Assembly (NCBI GenBank): GCA_026996935.1
Contig: JALWJW010000102.1
Location: 1-5,952 of the forward strand
Direction of reading: 5' to 3'
From: Hyphomicrobiales bacterium
Lineage (GTDB): Bacteria; Pseudomonadota; Alphaproteobacteria; Rhizobiales; Aestuariivirgaceae
DNA length: 5,952 nt
How positions within the stretch are numbered: the stretch's first letter is position 1; each line of letters opens with the position of its first letter. A program made the translations under genes and the position numbers. Positions 1 to 5,346 of this stretch are shown here, in pieces. Below the pieces are notes generated by a model that ran no database searches, was not told the DNA's origin, and was given only the letters and a program-made list of their open reading frames with translations.

Positions 1-336
1 AAAAAGAGGGAAGGATTAAAAACACCAGGGACCAATCAAGCCGCAACGGAAACAAAAGCAGACACCGGCAAAGAAAATACTGGTAAAACGGACACGGGCA
101 AAAACGCTAGAAAAAAGAAAACAACTAAGAAAACAAAGAAAACTTCTGGCAAAAAAGACATTAAAGACACCCCTGACAACAACGAAAAAGCCACCAACGG
201 CAAACTGTCTAACAATCAGGTGTCTGCTTCAAAAGACAAATCACAAACACCCGAAAACGACGAGAAAAACAAATCCAATGTCGTTTCCCTTGCCAACCGT
301 ATCCGTTCTTTGCAAAGCGATATTAACGGCAAATAA
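1..336 (+). CDS. C-terminal tail of an unidentified Lys/Thr-rich protein (5' end outside window)
   Basis: The frame is open from the first base and ends at TAA (334-336), giving the last 111 residues of a protein whose start lies to the left. The visible part is low-complexity and hydrophilic, very rich in Lys, Thr, Asn and Asp. It has a short degenerate Thr-Gly-Lys repeat at about residues 22-35 and a dense basic cluster (RKKKTTKKTKK) at about 37-47. It closes with a more ordered, probably amphipathic segment, NVVSLANRIRSLQSDINGK. Basic disordered tails of this kind often occur on nucleic-acid-binding proteins such as helicases, Ku-like proteins or pseudouridine synthases, but nothing here identifies the family. 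I do not recognise the gene. Because the frame is clean and ends in a plausible helix, I believe it is real coding sequence. The next gene starts 92 bp downstream on the same strand. Confidence 0.7.
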   Translation, partial: KKREGLKTPGTNQAATETKADTGKENTGKTDTGKNARKKKTTKKTKKTSGKKDIKDTPDNNEKATNGKLSNNQVSASKDKSQTPENDEKNKSNVVSLANRIRSLQSDINGK

Positions 337-341
337 GCCTC

Positions 342-369
342 ATTTTCAGCTACACAAAAGCTTGAAAAT
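342..369 (+). terminator. AU-rich hairpin after the Lys-rich gene, possible weak terminator
   Basis: ATTTTCAGCT (342-351) can pair with AGCTTGAAAAT (359-369), a 10-bp stem with one bulged T and a 7-nt loop. It starts 5 nt after the upstream stop codon. The stem is AT-rich and has no T-run after it, so it is a poor rho-independent terminator. It may instead mark or protect a transcript 3' end. Confidence 0.3.
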
Positions 370-415
370 ACAATCGCGTAAAATTGTGTTATCCTACCAA
401 AGCAAATAAAAAATT

Positions 416-420
416 GGAGG
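416..420 (+). promoter_or_regulatory. Shine-Dalgarno GGAGG for the thioredoxin-like gene
   Basis: GGAGG lies 8 nt before the ATG at 429. It decides that start over an in-frame upstream ATG at 384, which has no such site and would place about 15 extra residues before the signal peptide. Confidence 0.8.
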
Positions 421-428
421 ATATTGCG

Positions 429-1070
429 ATGACGAATAAAATAGACCAGAAACGCCGAGACTTTTGTTTTAACACCGCCGCCGTATTATCATCCCCAGCA
501 ATCTTCACATCTTCACTTACCACCCCAGCACGCGCGGCCCTGAATGCCAGCGGGTTACACACCCAGCCATGGTTTTTAGAAAGCTTCATGGACCTTAAAG
601 AAGACCACGCAGCCCTTGCTAAAAAGAACAAAAAATTAGCCATTTTCTTTGAACAGGAAGGCTGCCCCTATTGCCGGGAAATGCACGAAAAGAATTTATC
701 AAAACCAAAAATATCAAAATTCATTCAAGACAATTTTGGTGTCCTGCAAATCGATTTATTCGGTGCAAAAGAAGTTACCGACTTTGACGGCAAAGCTATG
801 GAAGAACGCAAACTTGGTGCGCGCTGGGGCGTTCAATTCACCCCAACCATTATTTTCATTCGCCCCTCACTTGACGGCCTGTCAGGGTTAAATGGCAAAC
901 AATTAACCGTTGGCAAAATTCCAGGCTATTTCCGCCCATTCCACTTCATCACATATTTTGAATATATGGCAGGCGAACATTACAAACAAATAGATTTTCA
1001 GCGCTTCCTGGGCGCAAAAATAGCACGCCTCAAAAAAGAAGGTAATAAGATCGACCTGTGGGCTCAATAA
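429..1070 (+). CDS. Exported thioredoxin-fold protein, SoxW/DsbC-like (CPYC)
   Basis: This is a 213-residue putative thiol-disulfide oxidoreductase of the thioredoxin superfamily. The active-site motif CPYC is at residues 79-82, inside FFEQEGCPYCREMH, the layout typical of SoxW-like and other 'thioredoxin fold' periplasmic proteins. The expected cis-proline follows at Pro139 (FTPT). The N-terminus reads KRRDF at residues 8-12, then a weakly hydrophobic stretch, then PARA-A at 33-37. This looks like a signal peptide, possibly Tat type, with cleavage after Ala36, so the protein probably acts in the periplasm. The region after residue 145 is a longer C-terminal extension with aromatic and basic residues. 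No sulfur-oxidation genes are visible next to it, so the SoxW name is not justified by context; it may serve c-type cytochrome or general disulfide reduction. It appears monocistronic, with convergent genes downstream. Fold confidence is high; substrate is unknown. Confidence 0.85.
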   Translation: MTNKIDQKRRDFCFNTAAVLSSPAIFTSSLTTPARAALNASGLHTQPWFLESFMDLKEDHAALAKKNKKLAIFFEQEGCPYCREMHEKNLSKPKISKFIQDNFGVLQIDLFGAKEVTDFDGKAMEERKLGARWGVQFTPTIIFIRPSLDGLSGLNGKQLTVGKIPGYFRPFHFITYFEYMAGEHYKQIDFQRFLGAKIARLKKEGNKIDLWAQ

Positions 1071-1083
1071 AACGCGGGAAGTT

Positions 1084-1124
1084 TAAAACCTGTCTCTCAA
1101 AAGTAGTTACCGGTTTTGGGAGAC
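1084..1124 (+). repeat. Intergenic hairpin repeat, copy A
   Basis: GTCTCTCAAAA (1092-1102) pairs with TTTTGGGAGAC (1114-1124) over 11 positions, including one G-T wobble, around an 11-nt loop containing TTACCGG. It begins 14 nt after the thioredoxin stop codon and lies between convergent genes, so it could end or protect transcripts from either side, though no T-run follows. The same sequence with a few changes recurs at about 2432-2473 (copy B), in the same orientation, which marks it as a dispersed repeat rather than a one-off terminator. Confidence 0.65.
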
Positions 1125-1156
1125 GCTCAAGGCTCATAACGCAAGAGCAAGATGTT

Positions 1157-1552
1157 TTAATGCCGAGAACTTGATTTACTGACCGAATTTTTAAGCGTCA
1201 ATCGCTGACGTTCGTTATTTTCAAGCGATAGAATTTCTTCTGCTGGCAATTGCCTGATTGATAAGCTGTCATCAAGGGACAAAATACCCTTTGCCGCCAA
1301 CTCAAAATATCGCAAACAACTCACCCGCAAAAACGAGGTGAAGTTACCCAGGTCATGACCTTCATCCAGGCTTTCATGATAAAGTCCGGTCAATAATTGC
1401 GGGATGTTCAAATCATCTCGAACAGCAATCTGCTCAAGCGCTGACCAGAATAAGTTTTCCAATCGAACGCTGGTAACCATGCCGTCAATACGAAGAGAGC
1501 GCGTGCTGCTTTGCCAAAGTTGCGGGTCTGCACCAATAAATAATTTGCACAT
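1157..1552 (-). CDS. Ribbon-helix-helix domain protein (RHH_4 type)
   Basis: This is a 131-residue small protein. Residues about 17-84 match the RHH_4 family pattern: a basic beta-strand segment STRSLRIDGMVTSVRLE (16-32), a Phe-Trp pair opening the first helix (35-36), a second helix from about 49, and a closing NFTSFLRVSCLRYF segment (70-83). Proteins of this family are presumed DNA-binding dimers that insert the strand in the major groove, but few have known targets. The C-terminal 45 residues are polar and probably disordered. AGGAGAGA lies a few bases before the ATG. It is the last gene of a tight - strand cluster, 32 bp after the muconolactone-isomerase-like gene, so it is probably co-transcribed and may regulate the operon; that role is inference. 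It converges with the thioredoxin gene. Confidence 0.8.
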   Translation of the reverse strand: MCKLFIGADPQLWQSSTRSLRIDGMVTSVRLENLFWSALEQIAVRDDLNIPQLLTGLYHESLDEGHDLGNFTSFLRVSCLRYFELAAKGILSLDDSLSIRQLPAEEILSLENNERQRLTLKNSVSKSSSRH

Positions 1553-1584
1553 CGCTCTCTCCTATTTTTTACTTTTTTCGAGTT

Positions 1585-1896
1585 TTATTCCAACCGCTCT
1601 TTAACATCGGCAGCAAAACTTTCATATGTGCGCAGCGCCGTAACGGTAATATCTACATGCTGACCCAGTTTTTTCATAATTGGCAAATCAAGCGAAATCT
1701 GATCGAGCATATCCATACTTTCCACATCAACAATCGCCATCACGCGGCGCTGACCAACCACTTTCCAAAGGTCGACAACCACACCAGCCTTTTTCGCTCC
1801 AAGCGCTGCATCAGCTTCTTCTGCCCACACGCTAAACAAATCATTCTGACTTTGATCAGCCGCATACTCCACTTTAAAATCCAGATGAAACAACAT
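1585..1896 (-). CDS. Muconolactone delta-isomerase-like protein
   Basis: This is a 103-residue protein resembling the muconolactone isomerase family (Pfam MIase), small ferredoxin-like alpha/beta-barrel proteins that assemble into oligomers. The family features visible are an N-terminal MLFHLDFKV strand (1-9), a helix rich in Glu/Ala (about 16-35), the VVVDLWKVVGQRRVMAIVDV strand pair (39-58), the helix around MLDQISLDLPIMKKL (63-77) and the last strand HVDITVTALRTY (80-91). Length is close to the usual 90-100 residues. True muconolactone isomerases sit in beta-ketoadipate clusters with catB; none is seen here, so catalysis on muconolactone is doubtful and many homologues have no assigned substrate. 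The start is chosen from the family N-terminus and an AGGGAG site 8 nt upstream. It lies between the gloA-like gene (62 bp upstream) and the ribbon-helix-helix gene. Confidence 0.75.
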   Translation of the reverse strand: MLFHLDFKVEYAADQSQNDLFSVWAEEADAALGAKKAGVVVDLWKVVGQRRVMAIVDVESMDMLDQISLDLPIMKKLGQHVDITVTALRTYESFAADVKERLE

Positions 1897-1904
1897 ATTT
1901 TTTT

Positions 1905-1910
1905 CTCCCT
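1905..1910 (-). promoter_or_regulatory. Shine-Dalgarno AGGGAG for the muconolactone-isomerase-like gene
   Basis: Read on the - strand, AGGGAG lies 8 nt before the ATG at 1896-1894. It supports this start over a TTG at 1962-1960 that overlaps the gloA stop as TTGA and would add 22 non-conserved residues. Confidence 0.7.
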
Positions 1911-1931
1911 GTTTTTGTTTAATATTTTTTC

Positions 1932-1960
1932 GACAGTTTATTAAAGCGCTAAAACCTGTC
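1932..1960 (-). repeat. Hairpin at the gloA 3' end sharing sequence with copy B
   Basis: TAAAGCGCTAAAACCTGTC at 1942-1960 matches 2424-2442 at 18 of 19 positions, in the same orientation. GACAG at 1932-1936 pairs with CTGTC at 1956-1960, and a few inner AT pairs plus the AGCGCT palindrome extend the fold. It overlaps the gloA stop codon. No T-run follows on the - strand, so it looks like an intra-operon stem or a repeat remnant rather than a terminator. Confidence 0.5.
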
Positions 1961-2354
1961 AACCAAAGCGCCCCATTTCTTGCAAAACCTCAATTTGATA
2001 ACCATCAGGGTCAGTAATAAAAAAGAACCGCGCAAATAGAGCCCCATCACGGTTGAACTCAACAATATCACGAGGTTCATAACCGCCCGCCTTAAGCTTT
2101 GCGTGTAACCCGTCAAGGTCTTTGACACAAAACGCAATATGGCCATATCCATCACCCAGATCATAAGGTTCTGTACGATCATTATTAAGCGTCAATTCCA
2201 ATTCAAAACTTGAATCACTGCCACGCAAATACACCAATGAAAACCCGTCAAAATCATATCGATCTTTAATGCTCATCGAAAATGCATCTTTATAAAATGC
2301 AATAGATTTATCCCCATCCAGCACGCGGATCATTGAATGAATTGGTTTTGCCAT
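1959..2354 (-). CDS. gloA: Glyoxalase I / VOC-family lyase (lactoylglutathione lyase-like)
   Basis: This is a 131-residue vicinal-oxygen-chelate protein. Glyoxalase I isomerises the hemithioacetal of methylglyoxal and glutathione to S-lactoylglutathione in the cytoplasm. The two beta-alpha-beta-beta-beta modules are clear: SMIRVLDGDKSIAFYKDAF at the start, and GYGHIAFCVKDLDGLHAKL from residue 69. All four positions that hold the metal in the E. coli enzyme are present by motif alignment: His6, Glu53 (in FELELT), His72 (in GYGHIAF) and Glu122 (in DPDGYQIEVL). Length is close to the usual 130-140. The ATG at 2354 is chosen because GGAGGA lies just before it; an in-frame ATG 30 bp earlier lacks a site. 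It heads a three-gene - strand cluster. Family membership is near certain. The substrate is likely methylglyoxal-glutathione, but other VOC substrates remain possible. Confidence 0.85.
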   Translation of the reverse strand: MAKPIHSMIRVLDGDKSIAFYKDAFSMSIKDRYDFDGFSLVYLRGSDSSFELELTLNNDRTEPYDLGDGYGHIAFCVKDLDGLHAKLKAGGYEPRDIVEFNRDGALFARFFFITDPDGYQIEVLQEMGRFG

Positions 2355-2358
2355 AAAG

Positions 2359-2364
2359 TCCTCC
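2359..2364 (-). promoter_or_regulatory. Shine-Dalgarno GGAGGA deciding the gloA start
   Basis: On the - strand GGAGGA lies 4 nt before the ATG at 2354-2352. It favours this start over the in-frame ATG at 2384 and agrees with the usual N-terminus of the family. Confidence 0.7.
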
Positions 2365-2423
2365 GTTTTTTTAAACTTTAACACAACAAAAACAAAACGG
2401 GTATTATGGGAATACTACACACA

Positions 2424-2486
2424 TAAAGCGCTAAAGCCTGTCTCCCAAAAGGGTGTTACCGGTTTTTGCGAAAAAGACAGGCCTTA
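2424..2486 (-). repeat. Intergenic hairpin repeat, copy B, possible terminator of the GGDEF gene
   Basis: GCCTGTCT (2436-2443) pairs with AGACAGGC (2475-2482), and AAAA (2447-2450) can pair inside with TTTT (2464-2467). The inner half matches copy A at 1084-1117, sharing CCTGTCT, CAAAAG and TTACCGGTTTT. The outer part, TAAAGCGCTAAAGCCTGTC, matches the element at 1942-1960. It begins 36 nt after the GGDEF stop codon; on the - strand the stem is followed by TTTAGCGCTTTAT, a modest T-rich tail, so it may act as a terminator between this gene and gloA. Confidence 0.6.
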
Positions 2487-2521
2487 GAGCATGAAACCTC
2501 AATCATAAAAATTGATATGCT

Positions 2522-3706
2522 TTAAGCCAGTGAAGAAATCGGTTTATCAACTACTGATGCCAGTTTTTCTGCCACTAAACGCTGTTCGGTATGCACACGT
2601 TTAACCGCATACATTTGTTGATCTGCCTGCCCGATTAAATCCAAAGGACAAGCAACTTCATCAGGATAAATTGCAACCCCGACACTGGCATTAATCCGAC
2701 AAATCACACCATCACAATGAATTGGAATAGCAAACAATTTATCAAGCTTTGCCAACACATCACCAACAGTATTCCGGCTCACATCATTGTGCAGCAATAC
2801 AACAAATTCATCACCACCAACGCGCGCCACAAACCCGCAATCACGCGCACAGTCTGATAAACGCTGCGCCACGGTTTTTAAAACAATATCACCAACCACA
2901 TGACCGTGAGCATCATTTACCGCTTTAAAATCATCCAAATCCAAATACAATACAGCAAGCTTGGAATTTGTTGCATTATCACTGGCTTCATACGCTTTAA
3001 GGCGCTCATATAATACCCGTGAGTTAGCCACCTCCGTCAACCCGTCACGCTCGGCAAGTAGGGTCAATTTTTCACGTTCAGTCTTTAATTCACGATGCAA
3101 TATTGACTGGCGATACTCATAACCAGCCACAATAACCACCAACAACATATAAACAATGAATGTTGGAATAAGCATTTTCAACAACGGATCATTATGCGTT
3201 GAAATATTAGGAAATTGGACGTTGGTGAGGTGAACAAACCACCACTGCAACACCAAAACCAAAGGCGACAAAGCAGCAATCAACGTACCCGCCCGCATAC
3301 CATAAAACAAATATACCAGCACCGGCACAACAATAATGGTTTGCGAAACTTCTGATTGCGGAAAACCACCCGTGGTAAAAATAGCAAATACGATTCCAGA
3401 AACGCTAGAACCAACAAACATTAATCTGGCCGCAGAATAATTCCCGTTTCGGACCTGATAATACGCCACAGAAAATATAGCAACGAGAGTGCTATTTATA
3501 CCAGCAGTCCACATTTTTGAACTGAAAGGTATTTTTCCATCAGCAATGAAAAAAATTCCAATTGAAAAAAATATCAGAACAGCGCTACACGCCACCATAA
3601 CATTTGCCAGCGCTTTGGCGAAAAACAATTTTACAGGATCATCGCCATAATGCCCCACCAGCGCTTTATTCTGCCACTCTTGGAAATATAAATAGTATTT
3701 CAACAA
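2522..3706 (-). CDS. Membrane-bound GGDEF diguanylate cyclase
   Basis: This is a protein of about 394 residues, predicted to make cyclic di-GMP from two GTP at the inner membrane. Residues about 25-196 hold six hydrophobic segments (roughly 32-55, 66-84, 93-111, 121-136, 138-159, 176-196), forming an unassigned membrane sensor module. A short charged helix (about 197-219) links it to the GGDEF domain, which starts at RDGLTEVANSR (about 220). The metal and substrate elements LDLDDFKAVND (255-265) and GGDEF (297-301) are intact, as is SVGVAIYPDE near 341-350, so catalysis is expected. The inhibitory I-site position reads RDCG instead of RxxD, so product inhibition may be weak. There is no EAL domain. 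The start is uncertain: TTG at 3706 (or the adjacent TTG at 3703) follows a strong GGGAGGA, while GTG at 3724 is in frame but poorly preceded. The gene follows purA after about 108 bp. Confidence 0.85.
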   Translation of the reverse strand: MLKYYLYFQEWQNKALVGHYGDDPVKLFFAKALANVMVACSAVLIFFSIGIFFIADGKIPFSSKMWTAGINSTLVAIFSVAYYQVRNGNYSAARLMFVGSSVSGIVFAIFTTGGFPQSEVSQTIIVVPVLVYLFYGMRAGTLIAALSPLVLVLQWWFVHLTNVQFPNISTHNDPLLKMLIPTFIVYMLLVVIVAGYEYRQSILHRELKTEREKLTLLAERDGLTEVANSRVLYERLKAYEASDNATNSKLAVLYLDLDDFKAVNDAHGHVVGDIVLKTVAQRLSDCARDCGFVARVGGDEFVVLLHNDVSRNTVGDVLAKLDKLFAIPIHCDGVICRINASVGVAIYPDEVACPLDLIGQADQQMYAVKRVHTEQRLVAEKLASVVDKPISSLA

Positions 3707-3711
3707 CGAGG

Positions 3712-3718
3712 TCCTCCC
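3712..3718 (-). promoter_or_regulatory. Strong Shine-Dalgarno GGGAGGA pointing to a TTG start
   Basis: On the - strand GGGAGGA is followed after 5 nt by TTG TTG AAA. The site is inside the reading frame if the GTG at 3724 is used, so its presence argues for initiation at one of the tandem TTG codons (3706 or 3703). Confidence 0.6.
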
Positions 3719-3745
3719 AAACACTTACAACCCCCATTGCAAATA

Positions 3746-3765
3746 TTTGGGCAATATTGCGCAAA
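3746..3765. promoter_or_regulatory. 20-bp palindrome upstream of the GGDEF gene, operator candidate
   Basis: TTTGGGCAATATTGCGCAAA is a palindrome in which 9 of 10 base pairs match, with a perfect GCAATATTGC core (3751-3760). Its left half also forms a second, looser inverted repeat with ATTGCAAAT at 3736-3744. It lies about 40-60 bp before the likely TTG start, a normal place for an operator or promoter-overlapping site. No regulator is identified. Confidence 0.4.
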
Positions 3766-3814
3766 ATGATTAAAATCGTCTAAATCAAATCATCAGTATA
3801 CGAAGTATCAAAAA

Positions 3815-5107
3815 TTAATCCTCAAACGGATCTTTCATCAAAATTGTATCGTCACGTTCCGGGCTGGTTGACAACATAGAAACAGGTGTCTCAATCAACT
3901 GCTCAATCTGGCGCACATATTTAACCGCTTGTGCAGGCAGTTCATCCCATGAACGTGCGCCCTCGGTTTTACCGCTCCAGCCTTCAAAGCTCTTATACAC
4001 TGGCTTAACGCGCGCCTGCGCACCCATGCTGGCAGGAAAACGCTCAATCGCTTTACCATCAAGTTCATAGCCAATACAAACTTTAACCTCTTCCAAACCA
4101 TCAAGCACATCAAGCTTGGTCAAGGCCACACCCGTCACGCCCGATGTTTTCATTGCTTGACGAACCATCACCGCATCAAACCAGCCACAACGGCGTTGGC
4201 GACCGGTAACCGTGCCAAACTCATGTCCGCGCTCACCAATGCGCTGGCCAATATCATCGTTTAATTCAGTCGGAAACGGGCCTTCACCCACCCGCGTTGT
4301 ATAAGCTTTGGCAATGGCCAAAACATAATCAAGCGAATTCGGCCCCATGCCTGTACCAGTTGCAGCTTGCGATGCAACCGTATTTGAAGAGGTAACATAA
4401 GGATATGTGCCATGGTCGATATCAAGCATTGTGCCTTGCGCGCCTTCAAACAAAATTCGCTTGCCCGAACGCTTGGCTTTATCAAGCAAATCCCATACAC
4501 AATCCATATAAGGCAAAATTTTCGGGGCCAACTCAACAAGCTGATTGTAAAGCTTTTCACCATCATAAGCCTCCACCCCAAGGCCTTTACGCAAGGCATT
4601 GTGATGGGCAAGCAAACGGTCGATTTTAGCTTCCAGCGAACCAAGATTAGCCAAATCAGAAACCCGAATAGCCCGGCGTCCGATCTTATCTTCGTAAGCA
4701 GGACCAATACCGCGCCCGGTAGTGCCAATTTTACCCTTTCCGGCCGCAGCTTCACGAATCCCGTCCAGTTCAGAATGAAGCGGCAAAATCAATGTTGTGT
4801 TCTCGGCAATGCGCAAATTATCAGCGGTAATATCAACGCCTTGTTTGCGAATACCATCAATTTCATTCAACAGCGCCCACGGATCAAGCACCACCCCATT
4901 GCCAACAACCGAAATTTTACCGCCGCGCACCACACCCGAAGGCAACGCCGAAAGTTTATAAACCTTACCATCAATAACCAATGTGTGACCGGCATTATGC
5001 CCGCCCTGAAACCGCGCCACAATGTCAGCCCGCAATGAAAGCCAGTCAACAATTTTCCCTTTGCCTTCATCACCCCATTGGGCACCCACAACGACAACAT
5101 TAGCCAT
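3815..5107 (-). CDS. purA: Adenylosuccinate synthetase
   Basis: This is a 430-residue full-length enzyme of purine biosynthesis. It joins IMP and aspartate with GTP to give adenylosuccinate, the first step from IMP to AMP, in the cytoplasm. Signature blocks run in the family order: the N-terminal GAQWGDEGKGKIVDWL (8-23) with catalytic Asp13, GGHNAGHTLV with catalytic His41, GTTGRGIGPAYEDK, FEGAQGTMLDIDHGTYPYV, TGRQRRCGWFD, LTKLDVLDG and the C-terminal STSPERDDTI. No residue looks missing, and length matches the bacterial norm of about 430. The ATG at 5107 has AAAGGAT 6 nt upstream. The 289-bp leader holds a large inverted-repeat element. The GGDEF gene follows after about 108 bp without a convincing terminator, so read-through is possible. 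Identity is secure. Confidence 0.98.
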   Translation of the reverse strand: MANVVVVGAQWGDEGKGKIVDWLSLRADIVARFQGGHNAGHTLVIDGKVYKLSALPSGVVRGGKISVVGNGVVLDPWALLNEIDGIRKQGVDITADNLRIAENTTLILPLHSELDGIREAAAGKGKIGTTGRGIGPAYEDKIGRRAIRVSDLANLGSLEAKIDRLLAHHNALRKGLGVEAYDGEKLYNQLVELAPKILPYMDCVWDLLDKAKRSGKRILFEGAQGTMLDIDHGTYPYVTSSNTVASQAATGTGMGPNSLDYVLAIAKAYTTRVGEGPFPTELNDDIGQRIGERGHEFGTVTGRQRRCGWFDAVMVRQAMKTSGVTGVALTKLDVLDGLEEVKVCIGYELDGKAIERFPASMGAQARVKPVYKSFEGWSGKTEGARSWDELPAQAVKYVRQIEQLIETPVSMLSTSPERDDTILMKDPFED

Positions 5108-5174
5108 GACACGATCCTTTAAAAGAAATTGATCTGAAAAACCAGAAGTGTAAAAACACGTAACGGCTCAAGCT

Positions 5175-5287
5175 AGTGCCTATCGCGTTAAAATAAATTC
5201 AAGTGTTCGCTTTCTGTATGAGGCAGGCCTTGAGAAACAAGACTGTTTATACCAACAAAGTGAATTCATTTTAACGCGACATGCACT
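5175..5287. repeat. 113-bp element with imperfect 27-bp inverted arms in the purA leader
   Basis: The arm at 5175-5201 and the complement of 5261-5287 agree at 24 of 27 positions. Both contain AGTGC, then TCGCGTTAAAAT, then AATTCA. A centre of about 59 bp separates them, with an AGGCCT palindrome (5225-5230) near the middle. Weak similarity continues inward past the arms. No coding frame fits. The form suits a palindromic or MITE-like intergenic repeat, or a large RNA stem in the purA leader or the transcript of the upstream gene. No clear target duplication is visible at its edges. The rest of the 5108-5396 gap holds only the two smaller palindromes listed separately and no promoter I can support. 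Confidence 0.65.
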
Positions 5288-5308
5288 GATTTTGAAAATT
5301 CAAAAATC
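5288..5308. repeat. AT-rich palindrome abutting the 113-bp element
   Basis: GATTTTGAA (5288-5296) is complementary to TTCAAAAATC (5299-5308) except for one extra A, with two bases between. It touches the right end of the larger inverted-repeat element. It could be part of that element or a protein-binding site. The central gap is too short for a good RNA hairpin. Confidence 0.35.
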
Positions 5309-5346
5309 CGCAAGAACCGTTAACATCTGTTACACGAAGCCCTAGT

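Noticed and set aside
362..392. Possible promoter for the thioredoxin gene: TTGAAA with a later TGTTAT or TAAAAT
   Set aside because: Spacings are 19 and 11 bp, the boxes are weak, and TTGAAA overlaps a hairpin arm; not strong enough to annotate.
384..428. Upstream ATG that would lengthen the thioredoxin-like protein by 15 residues
   Set aside because: It has no ribosome site, lies next to the intergenic hairpin, and would place a polar stretch before the signal peptide; the ATG at 429 has GGAGG 8 nt upstream.
1657..1944. 95-codon open frame on the + strand
   Set aside because: It is antisense to the muconolactone-isomerase-like gene, whose protein matches a known family; the antisense product is His/Phe-rich and unsupported.
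1897..1962. TTG start overlapping the gloA stop (TTGA), suggesting translational coupling
   Set aside because: The 22 added residues do not fit the muconolactone isomerase family, and a good AGGGAG site precedes the internal ATG at 1896.
3766..3814. Rho-independent terminator after purA
   Set aside because: The only stem is about 4 bp (GATAC-TTC-GTATA) with no T-run in the right place.
4412..5038. 208-codon open frame on the + strand
   Set aside because: It lies wholly antisense inside purA, a secure gene, and its translation has no recognisable domain; it is a by-product of purA codon use.
5108..5174. Purine riboswitch or clear promoter in the purA leader
   Set aside because: I see no purine-aptamer three-way junction pattern and no well-spaced -35/-10 pair; only a 4-bp GTGT/ACAC stem is present.
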